15,052 nt of DNA. Source: Miltoncostaeaceae bacterium. Lineage in GTDB: Bacteria; Actinomycetota; Thermoleophilia; Miltoncostaeales; Miltoncostaeaceae. Location: assembly GCA_030598075.1 (NCBI GenBank), contig JAUVQP010000019.1:1-15052 (forward strand), given 5' to 3'. A program made the translations under genes and the position numbers. The notes under the pieces were generated by a model, which saw only the letters and a list, made by a program, of their open reading frames with translations, was not told the origin of the DNA and did not search any database. Shown in pieces: positions 6,371-13,082 of this stretch (position 1 is the first letter of the stretch; every line of letters begins with the position of its first letter).

Positions 6371-7113
6371 TGACGGAGTCCGCGGTCGCGTCGGGCGCGG
6401 AGGGTCGCGCGGGCTCGGGCACCGATCTCGCGTCGATCGTCGCCTCCGGCTGCCGCGTTCTGGCCGGCAAGGGCTATGAGGACCTCACTTTGGGGCATCT
6501 CAGCGCACGCGAGAGCGGTGGGGCCGCCATTTACATGAAGCGGAAGGGGCTCGCGCTGGGCGAGGTCGAGCGGCAGGACGTCATCGAGCTCGATCTCGGC
6601 GGCAACCCGGTCAGCGCCGACGTCGACCTGGTCCACCTCGAGGCCGTCATCCACACGGAGATCTATCGAGCCCGGCCCGACGTGGGCGCGATCGTCCACG
6701 GTCACCCCCCTCACGCGACGGCTCTGGCCGCCACCGACGTCGATCTCGAGCTCCTCACCCACGACGCGGTGCTGTTCGCCGACGGCGTCGGCTGGTTCGA
6801 GTCGTCGGACCTGATCACCGCGCCGTCTCAAGGGGTGGGCGTCGCGGAGGCGCTGGGCGACAAGCGCGCTGTGCTGCTCAGGAACCACGGCGTCGTCTGC
6901 GTCGGCAAGGACGTCCCGTGGGCCGTGCTGACCGCCATCACGCTCGAGCGTTCCTGTCGGCTTCAGCTCGTCGCGTCGACCCTTGGTCGGTTGGAGCCGA
7001 TTCCCAGAGACGAGGCGCGTCGCCTGGCGCCGGTCAAATACCGAGACGGGCTCGTGCAGGAGTACTGGAACGCCTGGCTCCGGCAGGTCGACTCGGGCGA
7101 CGCCCCGGCGTGA
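6370..7113 (+). CDS. Class II aldolase/adducin-fold enzyme; candidate HMPDC 4-decarboxylase of B6 degradation
   Basis: A 247-aa protein of the AraD/FucA class II aldolase family. The divalent-metal site is intact: VHGHPPHA gives H110 and H112, and RNHGVV gives H173. The catalytic-type acid is E91 in VHLEAVIHTEIY. Spacings E91-H110 (19) and H110-H173 (63) equal those of L-fuculose-phosphate aldolase. The family contains sugar-phosphate aldolases, epimerases and decarboxylases, including 3-hydroxy-2-methylpyridine-4,5-dicarboxylate 4-decarboxylase (HMPDC decarboxylase) of pyridoxine degradation in Mesorhizobium loti. Since three other genes of this operon match that pathway, HMPDC decarboxylation to 2-methyl-3-hydroxypyridine-5-carboxylate is the favoured role. 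The family call is certain; the substrate is inferred from context. The gene overlaps both neighbours by 1-4 nt (TGATG before, GTGA after). Confidence 0.93.
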   Translation: MTESAVASGAEGRAGSGTDLASIVASGCRVLAGKGYEDLTLGHLSARESGGAAIYMKRKGLALGEVERQDVIELDLGGNPVSADVDLVHLEAVIHTEIYRARPDVGAIVHGHPPHATALAATDVDLELLTHDAVLFADGVGWFESSDLITAPSQGVGVAEALGDKRAVLLRNHGVVCVGKDVPWAVLTAITLERSCRLQLVASTLGRLEPIPRDEARRLAPVKYRDGLVQEYWNAWLRQVDSGDAPA

Positions 7114-7568
7114 TCCTCGCGGCTACCGTCAACGGGCAGGCGGTGCGACTCGACGTCGAGCCCCAGGAGTTGCTGCTGGACGTCTTGCGTGAGCGCCTCG
7201 GGCTGACGGGCGCCAAGCGGTCGTGCGACGTCCAGGTGTGCGGCACCTGCACGGTGCTGGCGGACGGCCAGCCCATCAGCTCCTGCTGCACGCTCGCCGT
7301 GGACGCCGATGGTCGCGAGCTCACGACCATCGAGGGCTTTGCGTCGCAGCCGGAGTTCGCTGCGATCGAGGAGGCGTTCACGCGGCAGGTCGCGTCGCAG
7401 TGCGGCTTCTGCACGCCGGGGATGGTGCTCACCGTCGGGTCGCTGCTCGGTCAGGGGCGCATCGAGCCGGGCGAGGAGGGCGCGCGGCGGGCCGTCGAGG
7501 GCAACATCTGTCGCTGCACCGGCTACCGGGCCATCCTCGACGCCGTGCGAGAGCTGGCCGAGCGGTGA
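7110..7568 (+). CDS. Molybdenum hydroxylase [2Fe-2S] small subunit (xanthine dehydrogenase/CoxS family)
   Basis: A 152-aa electron-transfer subunit with the two iron-sulfur domains of this family. The N-terminal plant-ferredoxin-type cluster uses C39, C44, C47 and C59 (SCDVQVCGTCTVL...SSC). The C-terminal four-helix domain carries C98/C101 (SQCGFCTPGM) and C134/C136 (NICRCTGYRAI). It passes electrons from the molybdenum centre of the partner encoded immediately downstream. Its length is close to the small subunits of two-subunit enzymes such as isoquinoline 1-oxidoreductase and NicAB-type nicotinate dehydrogenase. The start is GTG at 7110, overlapping the previous stop (GTGA), because VILAATVNGQ is the natural N-terminus. 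The stop overlaps the large-subunit GTG in the same way. No FAD (CoxM-type) subunit gene lies beside it in this window. Confidence 0.97.
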   Translation: MILAATVNGQAVRLDVEPQELLLDVLRERLGLTGAKRSCDVQVCGTCTVLADGQPISSCCTLAVDADGRELTTIEGFASQPEFAAIEEAFTRQVASQCGFCTPGMVLTVGSLLGQGRIEPGEEGARRAVEGNICRCTGYRAILDAVRELAER

Positions 7569-9808
7569 CGGGGGCGACGGCCACGCGGACCGGTGCCGTC
7601 GGGCGCTCGGTGACGCGCGTCGACAGCGCCGTCAAGCTGCGCGGCGAGGCCCGCTACGTCGGCGACATGAGCGTCCCCGGGATGCTCCACGGACGGGTGC
7701 TCCGCTCCGACCGCCCCAGCGCACGCATCGTTGACATCGACGCCTCTGCGGCGAAGAGCATGGGCGGGGTCGTGTGCGTGCTAACGGGCGACGACCTGGC
7801 GGACATCGACCCGTACTACGGGCACGCCATCCGCGACCGTCCGATCATCGCGCTCGACCGGGTGCGGTTCGCGGGAGAGCCCGTCGCCGCCGTCGCAGCC
7901 CGGACCGCGGCCGACGCCGACGCGGCGCTGCTCGCCATACGCGTCCGCTACGACGACCGTCCCGCGGCCACCACGCTCGAGGCCGCCCTCGCGCCCGGTG
8001 CCACCCTGGTGCACGAGGGCGCGGTCCGGGGCGGCTCCTTCCACGGCCTCGGCGACCTGCCCGAGTCCGAGGGGAACGTCTGCTACACGTACGGCTTCGC
8101 CACAGGGGACATCGAGGCGGTCTTCGCGGCGGCGGACGTGGTCGTGGAGGGCGAGTACCGCTTTCCGTCGGCGTACCAGTACTCCATGGAGACGCACGCC
8201 GTCATCGCGAGCGTCGACGGCGAGGGCATTACGATGTGGGCCAACTGCCAGCACCCGTTCCTCGTGCGGGCGGAGATGGCGGCGGTGTTCGGAGAGCCCG
8301 TCTCGCGCGTGCGCATCATCGTGCCGTTTCTCGGCGGGGGCTTCGGCTCGAAGTCCTACACGCGCATGGAGCCGCTGACGATCGCGCTGGCGCGCAAGGC
8401 CGGCCGGCCGGTGAGGATCGTCAACTCCGTGGCCGAGTCCATGCTCACCTCGCGCCAGCACGCGATGACGGCTCGCATGCGCACGGCTGCGTCGTTGGAC
8501 GGGCGCCTCCTGGCGCGCGAGGTGACGTGCTCGTTCGACACCGGTGCCTACGCCGACAACGGGCCGCGCGTGGTGGCCACGGCCGGGGACAGCGCACCCG
8601 GTCCCTACCGCTGGGAGGCGACCAGCGTCCGCGCGGACTGCGTCTACACGCACACCTCGCCCGCGGGCTCGTACCGCTCGTTCGGGGCGGTCCATCTCCA
8701 GTGGGTCGGCGAGCTGCAGGTCGACGAGATCGCCCGCCGCTGCGGGCTGGATCCGCTTCGCGTCCGCACGGGCAACCTTCTTCGCCCGGGAGAGGAGGTC
8801 CGGCCCGGCGGCAAGCCTCTCGACGCGGACCTCGTGGGCGACGTGGAGCGTGTTGCCGAGGCGATCGGCTGGAACGGCCCGCGGGAGCCCTGGGTGGGTC
8901 GCGGCGTCACGGTCGGTGTTCTCGCGGCGGGTGCCCGTCCCGTGTCCTTGGCCAGCGCGCGCATGGAGTCGGACGGCAGCGTCGTGGTGCTCGTGGGCAC
9001 GACCGAGGTGGGCCAGGGCGCGCGCACGGTGTTCGCCCAGATCGCGGCCGAGGTCCTCGGCATGGACCCCTCGGATGTGCGCGTGCGCCAAACGGACACC
9101 GCCTACACGCCGTACGACCGATCCACCGGCGCGTCCCGGTCCACGACGGTCGCGGGCCTGGCCGTCATGCGGGCCGCCGAGGATCTGCTCGCCAGACTGG
9201 CCGACATCTCGGGCGGCCCGCCCGAGCCCGGTGAGTACGGCGAGCTCATTCGGCGCCACTTCGGCTTCGACGGCGGGGAGTTGGTCGGCCATGGCGAGGT
9301 GCACCCGGAGGGCAGCGGCTCCTACGCCGAGGGGCCCGTGTTCTGGGAGATCTGCGTGGGCGCGGCGGAGATCGAGGTCGACCCCGAGACGGGAGTCGTC
9401 GTCGTGCGCAGCACGGCCACCTGCGCCGACGTCGGACGGGCGATGAACCCGCTCTTCATCGAACGGCAGGACGAAGGCGCAACGCTCCAGGGAATCGGTA
9501 CCGCCGTGTTCGAGGAGCTTCGCTACCCCGACGGCCTGCTGGCGAACGACACCCTCCTCGACTACCGCGTCCCCACCGTGCGCGACGTCCCCGCCCGGAT
9601 GTCGTGCCTCATCGTCGAGAACGAGGACGGCCCCGGGCCATTCGGAGCCAAGGGAATGGGCGAGGGGGGGCTCGCGGCCTCCTCGTCGTCCATCGTCACG
9701 GCGCTCGCGGACGCGGGCGTCCCGGTCAACGAGCTACCGCTGACGCCGGAACGGGTCTGGCGGCGTATCCAGGCGCTGCGGCGCCAATCCCAGGAGGAAA
9801 CACCATGA
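7565..9808 (+). CDS. Molybdenum hydroxylase large (molybdopterin-binding) subunit
   Basis: A 747-aa catalytic subunit of the xanthine oxidase/aldehyde oxidase/CoxL family, about the usual length. Order: N-terminal a/b-hammerhead domain (VDSAVKLRGEARYVGDMSVPGMLHGRVLRS ... VRFAGEPVAAVAA), GGGFGSK at 257-263, AGSYRSFGAVH near the substrate region, TEVGQGARTVFAQIAAEVLG, and the C-terminal GAKGMGEGG with catalytic glutamate E700. With the small subunit it should hydroxylate an electron-poor carbon next to a ring nitrogen, or oxidise an aldehyde, using water as oxygen source. The Cys of the CoxL active-site loop is not seen, so this is not a form I CO dehydrogenase. Candidate jobs here are hydroxylation of a pyridine-carboxylate intermediate, or oxidation of pyridoxal-type aldehydes as mammalian aldehyde oxidase does (inference). 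The GTG start at 7565 overlaps the previous stop, and the end overlaps the next ATG. Cofactor-insertion (XdhC-like) genes are not in the window. Confidence 0.96.
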   Translation: MTGATATRTGAVGRSVTRVDSAVKLRGEARYVGDMSVPGMLHGRVLRSDRPSARIVDIDASAAKSMGGVVCVLTGDDLADIDPYYGHAIRDRPIIALDRVRFAGEPVAAVAARTAADADAALLAIRVRYDDRPAATTLEAALAPGATLVHEGAVRGGSFHGLGDLPESEGNVCYTYGFATGDIEAVFAAADVVVEGEYRFPSAYQYSMETHAVIASVDGEGITMWANCQHPFLVRAEMAAVFGEPVSRVRIIVPFLGGGFGSKSYTRMEPLTIALARKAGRPVRIVNSVAESMLTSRQHAMTARMRTAASLDGRLLAREVTCSFDTGAYADNGPRVVATAGDSAPGPYRWEATSVRADCVYTHTSPAGSYRSFGAVHLQWVGELQVDEIARRCGLDPLRVRTGNLLRPGEEVRPGGKPLDADLVGDVERVAEAIGWNGPREPWVGRGVTVGVLAAGARPVSLASARMESDGSVVVLVGTTEVGQGARTVFAQIAAEVLGMDPSDVRVRQTDTAYTPYDRSTGASRSTTVAGLAVMRAAEDLLARLADISGGPPEPGEYGELIRRHFGFDGGELVGHGEVHPEGSGSYAEGPVFWEICVGAAEIEVDPETGVVVVRSTATCADVGRAMNPLFIERQDEGATLQGIGTAVFEELRYPDGLLANDTLLDYRVPTVRDVPARMSCLIVENEDGPGPFGAKGMGEGGLAASSSSIVTALADAGVPVNELPLTPERVWRRIQALRRQSQEETP

Positions 9809-10722
9809 ACATCTCGCGAGCGGCCATCATCGGCACCGGCACGATGGGTCCGGGCATGGGCGCGGTGTTGGGCCGGGCCGGCATCGAGGCGGTCCTCTAC
9901 GACGTCAGCGCCGACGCGCTCGATCGTGCTCGGAGCATGGTCCCCATGGCCGAGGGGGTGCTCGAGAAGCTCGATGCCCCGCAGGCGGACGGCGGTTCCG
10001 TGCGCTTCGAGTCCGAGCTTCCCGCCGCGCTCGAGGGCGCGGACATCGTGATGGAGGCGGTGCCCGAGAGCCTGGAGCTCAAGCGGGAGATCTTTCGCGA
10101 GTTCGAGAAACACGTCTCCCCGGAGGTGATCCTCTCCTCCAACACCTCGGGGCTCCCGATCACCAAGATCGCGGAGGCCTGCGAGCACCCCGAGCGGGTC
10201 GTGGGCATGCACTGGTCCAACCCGCCGCACCTGATCCCCATGATCGAGGTCATTCCGGGAGAGAGCACCGATCCGACGGTCGTGGAGGCGAGTTGCGACC
10301 TCATCCGCCTCTTCGGCTACCACCCGGTGGTCGAGAAGGAGATCCCAGGCTTTGTTGAGAACCGCGTGCTCTACGCGATCATGCGCGAGTGCCTCGCCCT
10401 CGTCGACGAGGGCATCGTCGACCCCGAGGGCCTCGACCTCAACGTGCGTTGGGGCATCGGGTACAAGCTCTCGGTCATCGGGCCGATGGCGCTGCTCGAC
10501 ATGGCGGGACTGGACATCTACAAGGCCGTCGGCTCGTACCTCAACGGCGCCCTGTCCACCTCCTCCGAGGTCTCCAGCACCATCGAGGAGCGCATCGCCG
10601 CTGGCAAGCTCGGCATGAAGACCGGGTCGGGCATGTTCGACTACACGCCGGAGGATATCGACCGCCTGCGCGCGGAGCGGGCCGCGAAGTTCGTCGCCGT
10701 CAGGAAGGCGCTCGAGGCATGA
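9805..10722 (+). CDS. 3-hydroxyacyl-CoA-dehydrogenase-fold enzyme; probable FHMPC 5-dehydrogenase of vitamin B6 degradation
   Basis: A 305-aa NAD-dependent dehydrogenase. The Rossmann motif GTGTMGPGMG starts at residue 10. The catalytic His-Glu pair is H136 and E148 (GMHWSNPPHLIPMIEV), 12 residues apart as in the family, followed by PGFVENRVLYAIMRE and a C-terminal helical domain with WGIGYKLSVIGPMALLDMAGLDIYK. The GMHWSNPPH and GPMALLDMAGLDIYK stretches differ from fatty-acid enzymes (usually GMHFFNP). They agree closely with what I remember of Mesorhizobium loti 5-formyl-3-hydroxy-2-methylpyridine-4-carboxylate 5-dehydrogenase, which oxidises the 5-formyl group to a carboxylate. That comparison is from memory, not an alignment. 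The start is ATG 9805 with AGGAGG at 9792-9797; both ends overlap neighbours (ATGA). The next two genes encode earlier steps of the same pathway, which supports the assignment over beta-oxidation. Confidence 0.93.
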   Translation: MNISRAAIIGTGTMGPGMGAVLGRAGIEAVLYDVSADALDRARSMVPMAEGVLEKLDAPQADGGSVRFESELPAALEGADIVMEAVPESLELKREIFREFEKHVSPEVILSSNTSGLPITKIAEACEHPERVVGMHWSNPPHLIPMIEVIPGESTDPTVVEASCDLIRLFGYHPVVEKEIPGFVENRVLYAIMRECLALVDEGIVDPEGLDLNVRWGIGYKLSVIGPMALLDMAGLDIYKAVGSYLNGALSTSSEVSSTIEERIAAGKLGMKTGSGMFDYTPEDIDRLRAERAAKFVAVRKALEA

Positions 10723-11468
10723 GGGTCTGGCTTCTCGACACCGGCACGCTGGTCATCGACCAGTCGCACATCACATGGAATCAGGGTGCCGGCACGCCGG
10801 TGCGCTTTCCGACCTACGGCGTGCTCGTGGAGCACGAGGACGGGCTGCTCCTCTTCGACACGGGGTACGACCTGGAGCACGTCAACGAGGTGCTGCCCTT
10901 CGAGCTACCGGAGCAGGAGGTGTCCCAGACGATTCCCGCACAGGTCGAGCTGTGCGGCTTCGCCGCCTCGGACGTGGCGATGGTCGTCAACTCGCACCTC
11001 CACTTCGATCACGTCGGCGGCAACAAGCACCTTCCCGCCGCCGAGGTGCTGGTCGATGCCCGCGAGATCGCCCAGGGCCGTAACTGCGAGCCCTTCGAGG
11101 CGCTCGGCTACTCGGACCGCACCTGGGACCACGGCGCGGCGCGGCTGGTGCCGATCTCGGGCGACGTCGAGGTGGCGCCCGGAGTCCGGCTCTTCGAGAC
11201 CCCCGGCCACACCATCGGCCACTACTCCATGCTGCTCACGGGAGCGCCGGACTCGCGGCCGATGCTGTTCATCGCGGACGTCACGTATACCCAGGACTCG
11301 TACGACCGCGGCGTGCAGGCCGGCTTTCACCACGACCCTGTCGCGGGGGTTCGGTCCATTCAGCGCGTCAAGGACCTCGCGGCGGAGCACCGGGCGGACA
11401 TCTTCCTCACGCACGACCTCGAGGCGTGGGGCACATACCGCCACGCGCCCGAGCACTACACGATCTAG
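10719..11468 (+). CDS. Metallo-beta-lactamase-fold lactonase; probable 4-pyridoxolactonase
   Basis: A 249-aa dinuclear-zinc hydrolase of the AiiA-like lactonase group. Ligands are complete: H93-x-H95-x-D97-H98 (NSHLHFDHVGGN), H164 (TPGHTIGHYS), D187 (IADVTYTQ) and H232 (LTHD). Beyond the fold, several stretches match my memory of M. loti 4-pyridoxolactonase: ITWNQGAG, VRFPTYGVLVEH, DTGYD, the LPFE-P-QE--QTIP pattern, FEALGYSD and FHHDPVAGV. That enzyme opens 4-pyridoxolactone to 4-pyridoxate in vitamin B6 degradation pathway I. N-acyl-homoserine lactonases share the zinc site but not, as I recall, these segments. The ATG overlaps the previous stop (ATGA), and the gene is followed after 21 nt by the SDR expected to make its substrate. 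No signal peptide is present, so it is cytoplasmic. Confidence 0.93.
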   Translation: MRVWLLDTGTLVIDQSHITWNQGAGTPVRFPTYGVLVEHEDGLLLFDTGYDLEHVNEVLPFELPEQEVSQTIPAQVELCGFAASDVAMVVNSHLHFDHVGGNKHLPAAEVLVDAREIAQGRNCEPFEALGYSDRTWDHGAARLVPISGDVEVAPGVRLFETPGHTIGHYSMLLTGAPDSRPMLFIADVTYTQDSYDRGVQAGFHHDPVAGVRSIQRVKDLAAEHRADIFLTHDLEAWGTYRHAPEHYTI

Positions 11469-11489
11469 CCACGAGAAGGAGGGGCCGAC

Positions 11490-12221
11490 ATGGGCAAGCT
11501 GGACGACCGGGTCGCCATCGTCACCGGCGCGGCGCAGGGCATCGGTAAGGCCATCGCCGACAAGCTAGCGTCGGAGGGGGCCACCGTCGTCGTCGCCGAC
11601 GTCAACGCCGAGGGCGCCGCGGCCGCGGCGCCCGACGGCGGGAGCGGCGTTCACGTCGACGTGTCCAGCGAGGACGACGTCAAGAGCGTCATCGCCGACA
11701 CGGTGGACCGCTTCGGGAAGCTGGACGTGGTGGTCAACAACGCCGCCATCGTGCCGTTCACGCCGTGGGAAGAGCTCGACTTCGCGGAGTGGCGCCGCAT
11801 CATGGCGGTGAACCTCGACGGCGTCTTTCTCATGTGCCATCACGCCGAGAAGCCCATGCGGAGCGCCGGTTACGGGCGCATCGTCAACATCGCGTCGAAC
11901 GTCGTCCTCGCCGGCACGCCCAACCTGGCGCACTACGTGGCCGCGAAGGGCGGGGTCGTCGCGTTCACGCGCGCCCTGGCGCGCGAGCTCGGTCCGAGCG
12001 GGATCACGGTCAACGCGGTCGCCCCCGGGCTCACCGAGACGGAAGGGTCCCTTGCCAGCCCACACGCCGAGGCCTTCGACTTCGTGCAGGCGCTCCAGTG
12101 CATCCCACGCCGGGGCATGCCCGAGGACATCGCCCCGGCGGTGGCGTTCCTGGCCTCGGAGGAGGCGGGGTGGGTCACCGGTCAGCTTCTCGTGGCCGAC
12201 GCGGGCCACACGCATTCCTGA
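11490..12221 (+). CDS. Short-chain dehydrogenase/reductase; probable pyridoxal 4-dehydrogenase
   Basis: A 243-aa classical SDR. The cofactor site is TGAAQGIG (12-19), with an acidic residue ending strand 2 (VVVADVN), which favours NAD over NADP. The structural NNAA is at 83-86, and the catalytic Ser136, Tyr149 and Lys153 are all present (NIASN, YVAAK). The AAIVPFTPW segment, ASNVVLAGTPNLAHYVAAKGG and the unusual substrate-lid stretch SPHAEAFDFVQALQ resemble what I remember of M. loti pyridoxal 4-dehydrogenase, which oxidises pyridoxal (hemiacetal form) to 4-pyridoxolactone with NAD. That comparison is unaligned memory. It has the strongest ribosome site of the operon (AAGGAGG at 11476-11482, 7 nt before ATG), so it may be translated more strongly. 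The stop overlaps the next start (TGATG). Its location beside the lactonase gene gives two consecutive pathway steps. Confidence 0.94.
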   Translation: MGKLDDRVAIVTGAAQGIGKAIADKLASEGATVVVADVNAEGAAAAAPDGGSGVHVDVSSEDDVKSVIADTVDRFGKLDVVVNNAAIVPFTPWEELDFAEWRRIMAVNLDGVFLMCHHAEKPMRSAGYGRIVNIASNVVLAGTPNLAHYVAAKGGVVAFTRALARELGPSGITVNAVAPGLTETEGSLASPHAEAFDFVQALQCIPRRGMPEDIAPAVAFLASEEAGWVTGQLLVADAGHTHS

Positions 12222-12613
12222 TGAACGCCGCGCGCGCCGGGGCCATCCTCGCCGTCGCCGACGTCGAGCGCTCGATCGCCTTCTACCGCGACGTCCTCGG
12301 CTTCGCGCTGGAGGCCGTGTACGACGATCCGCCCTACGCGACCCTGGCCGGAGCCGGGATGCGGCTGTCGCTCGCCGAGCAGGGGCACCCGGCCACCGAC
12401 CGCCCGGGCGTGGCCATGACGGCGCCGGCCGATGCGGCGCAGGCCACGGTGGCGCTGGTCATCGAGGTCGGCGACGCCCCAAAAGAGCACGAGCGCCTCG
12501 CCGCGGCCGGAGTCCGCAGCCTCGCGCCGGTCTTCTCGCCGCCATGGGGCGGCCACCGCTTCTTCGTGCGGGACCCGGACAGCTTTCTCGTCGAGATCGA
12601 GCAGCCGGCCTGA
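12221..12613 (+). CDS. VOC-fold (glyoxalase/bleomycin-resistance superfamily) protein
   Basis: A 130-aa vicinal-oxygen-chelate protein with the N-terminal AILAVADVERSIAFYRDVLGFALEA motif and the C-terminal GGHRFFVRDPDSFLVEIEQ strand. It is a single two-module VOC domain of usual length. The position that carries the first metal histidine in glyoxalase I seems to be Gly7, while the terminal glutamate in VEIEQ is present, so a full metal site is doubtful. It may be a binding or isomerase-type member rather than a dioxygenase. Its ATG overlaps the SDR stop (TGATG), which makes it the last clearly coupled gene of the operon. The specific substrate is unknown; a role on a ring-cleavage or aldehyde intermediate is only inference from position. 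Confidence 0.9.
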   Translation: MNAARAGAILAVADVERSIAFYRDVLGFALEAVYDDPPYATLAGAGMRLSLAEQGHPATDRPGVAMTAPADAAQATVALVIEVGDAPKEHERLAAAGVRSLAPVFSPPWGGHRFFVRDPDSFLVEIEQPA

Positions 12614-12623
12614 GCTCGCGGGC

Positions 12624-12971
12624 GTGACCCGGCGCGCGCTCGCGCTGGTGGGTGTCGTCGTCGCCCTCGGGGGCGCCGCCGCGGCGTGTGGCGGCGAGTC
12701 GGGCGCCGGTGGGGCGAGCGCGGCGGACATAGAGAGCGGACTTCTCGGGCGCCTGGAGGCCAAGAGCCTGAGCGTGCGTTGGGTCACCTGCGTGGAGGGG
12801 CCGATTCAGGGCGGCGCCGAAGTCGTCTACCGCTGCAACGTCAGCTTCGGCGACCCGCACATCGAGAGCTACTGCGCCGTCGTCCGAGACGGCGACCTCG
12901 TCACACACCTGGAGGACGGGGCGTTGCTGTGCGAGCGCGAGCGCCCGCCGGCCGGCACCCCGCGCGGCTAG
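12624..12971 (+). CDS. Small hypothetical lipoprotein with four conserved-looking cysteines
   Basis: A 115-aa predicted lipoprotein. A short basic N-terminus (VTRRALALVG), a hydrophobic stretch and a lipobox-like AAAC put the lipidated Cys at residue 22, followed by a flexible GGESGAGGAS tether. The mature domain has C56, C71, C84 and C103, enough for two disulfides, as expected outside the membrane. I do not recognise a family with certainty; it recalls small actinobacterial DUF4333-like secreted domains (TCVEG...YRCNVSFGD). The start is GTG at 12624, chosen for the lipobox position; its ribosome site is weak. It lies 10 nt after the VOC gene in the same direction, so it may be transcribed with the operon, but nothing connects it functionally. 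Confidence 0.75.
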   Translation: MTRRALALVGVVVALGGAAAACGGESGAGGASAADIESGLLGRLEAKSLSVRWVTCVEGPIQGGAEVVYRCNVSFGDPHIESYCAVVRDGDLVTHLEDGALLCERERPPAGTPRG

Positions 12972-12990
12972 CGCGAGCGCGCCCCGCCCC

Positions 12991-13020
12991 CGGCCACGAC
13001 GGGGCCGACGCGAGGCGTCG
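12991..13020 (+). terminator. Possible operon-end hairpins, no T-tract
   Basis: Just after the lipoprotein gene, CGGCC (12991-12995) can pair with GGCCG (13003-13007), and CGACGC (13006-13011) with GCGTCG (13015-13020). The two overlap slightly and so compete. There is no run of T. In GC-rich DNA short stems are common by chance, so this is a weak candidate for the end of the catabolic transcript. Confidence 0.25.
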
Positions 13021-13070
13021 CTCCCACAGGGGTCGCTGACGAGGAGGTAGCTCTCACGGGCGTTGGGGAA

Positions 13071-13076
13071 TAGGCT
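13071..13076 (+). promoter_or_regulatory. Candidate -10 element for leaderless transcript
   Basis: TAGGCT fits the TAnnnT pattern and ends 6 nt before the GTG of the GRAM-like gene at 13083. Transcription would then start at or very near the start codon. No clear -35 is seen about 17 nt upstream and no ribosome site lies between, which is the usual look of leaderless actinobacterial genes. Confidence 0.35.
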
Positions 13077-13082
13077 CCCTCC

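Noticed and set aside
7781..9304. Long open frame (about 507 codons) on the minus strand
   Set aside because: It is antisense to the molybdenum hydroxylase large subunit, rich in Arg/Ala/His/Asp with no recognisable motif, as expected from the GC-rich third positions of the real gene.
7110..9808. Xanthine dehydrogenase within a purine-salvage or uric-acid pathway
   Set aside because: The BMP importer made purines tempting, but no uricase, allantoinase, guanine deaminase or similar gene is present and the other genes fit pyridine-type chemistry.
7565..9808. Form I aerobic CO dehydrogenase large subunit
   Set aside because: The active-site Cys loop of CoxL is not seen, and the FAD subunit and CoxD-type accessory genes are absent.
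9805..10722. 3-hydroxybutyryl-CoA or beta-oxidation dehydrogenase
   Set aside because: GMHWSNPPH replaces the usual GMHFFNP, and there is no thiolase, enoyl-CoA hydratase or acyl-CoA enzyme in the operon.
10719..11468. Quorum-quenching N-acyl-homoserine lactonase
   Set aside because: The zinc site is shared with AiiA-like enzymes, but the extra segments and the two neighbouring genes fit 4-pyridoxolactonase better.
12965..12990. Short GCGCG-type repeats and palindromes
   Set aside because: Typical of GC-rich intergenic DNA; too short and impure to call a repeat element.
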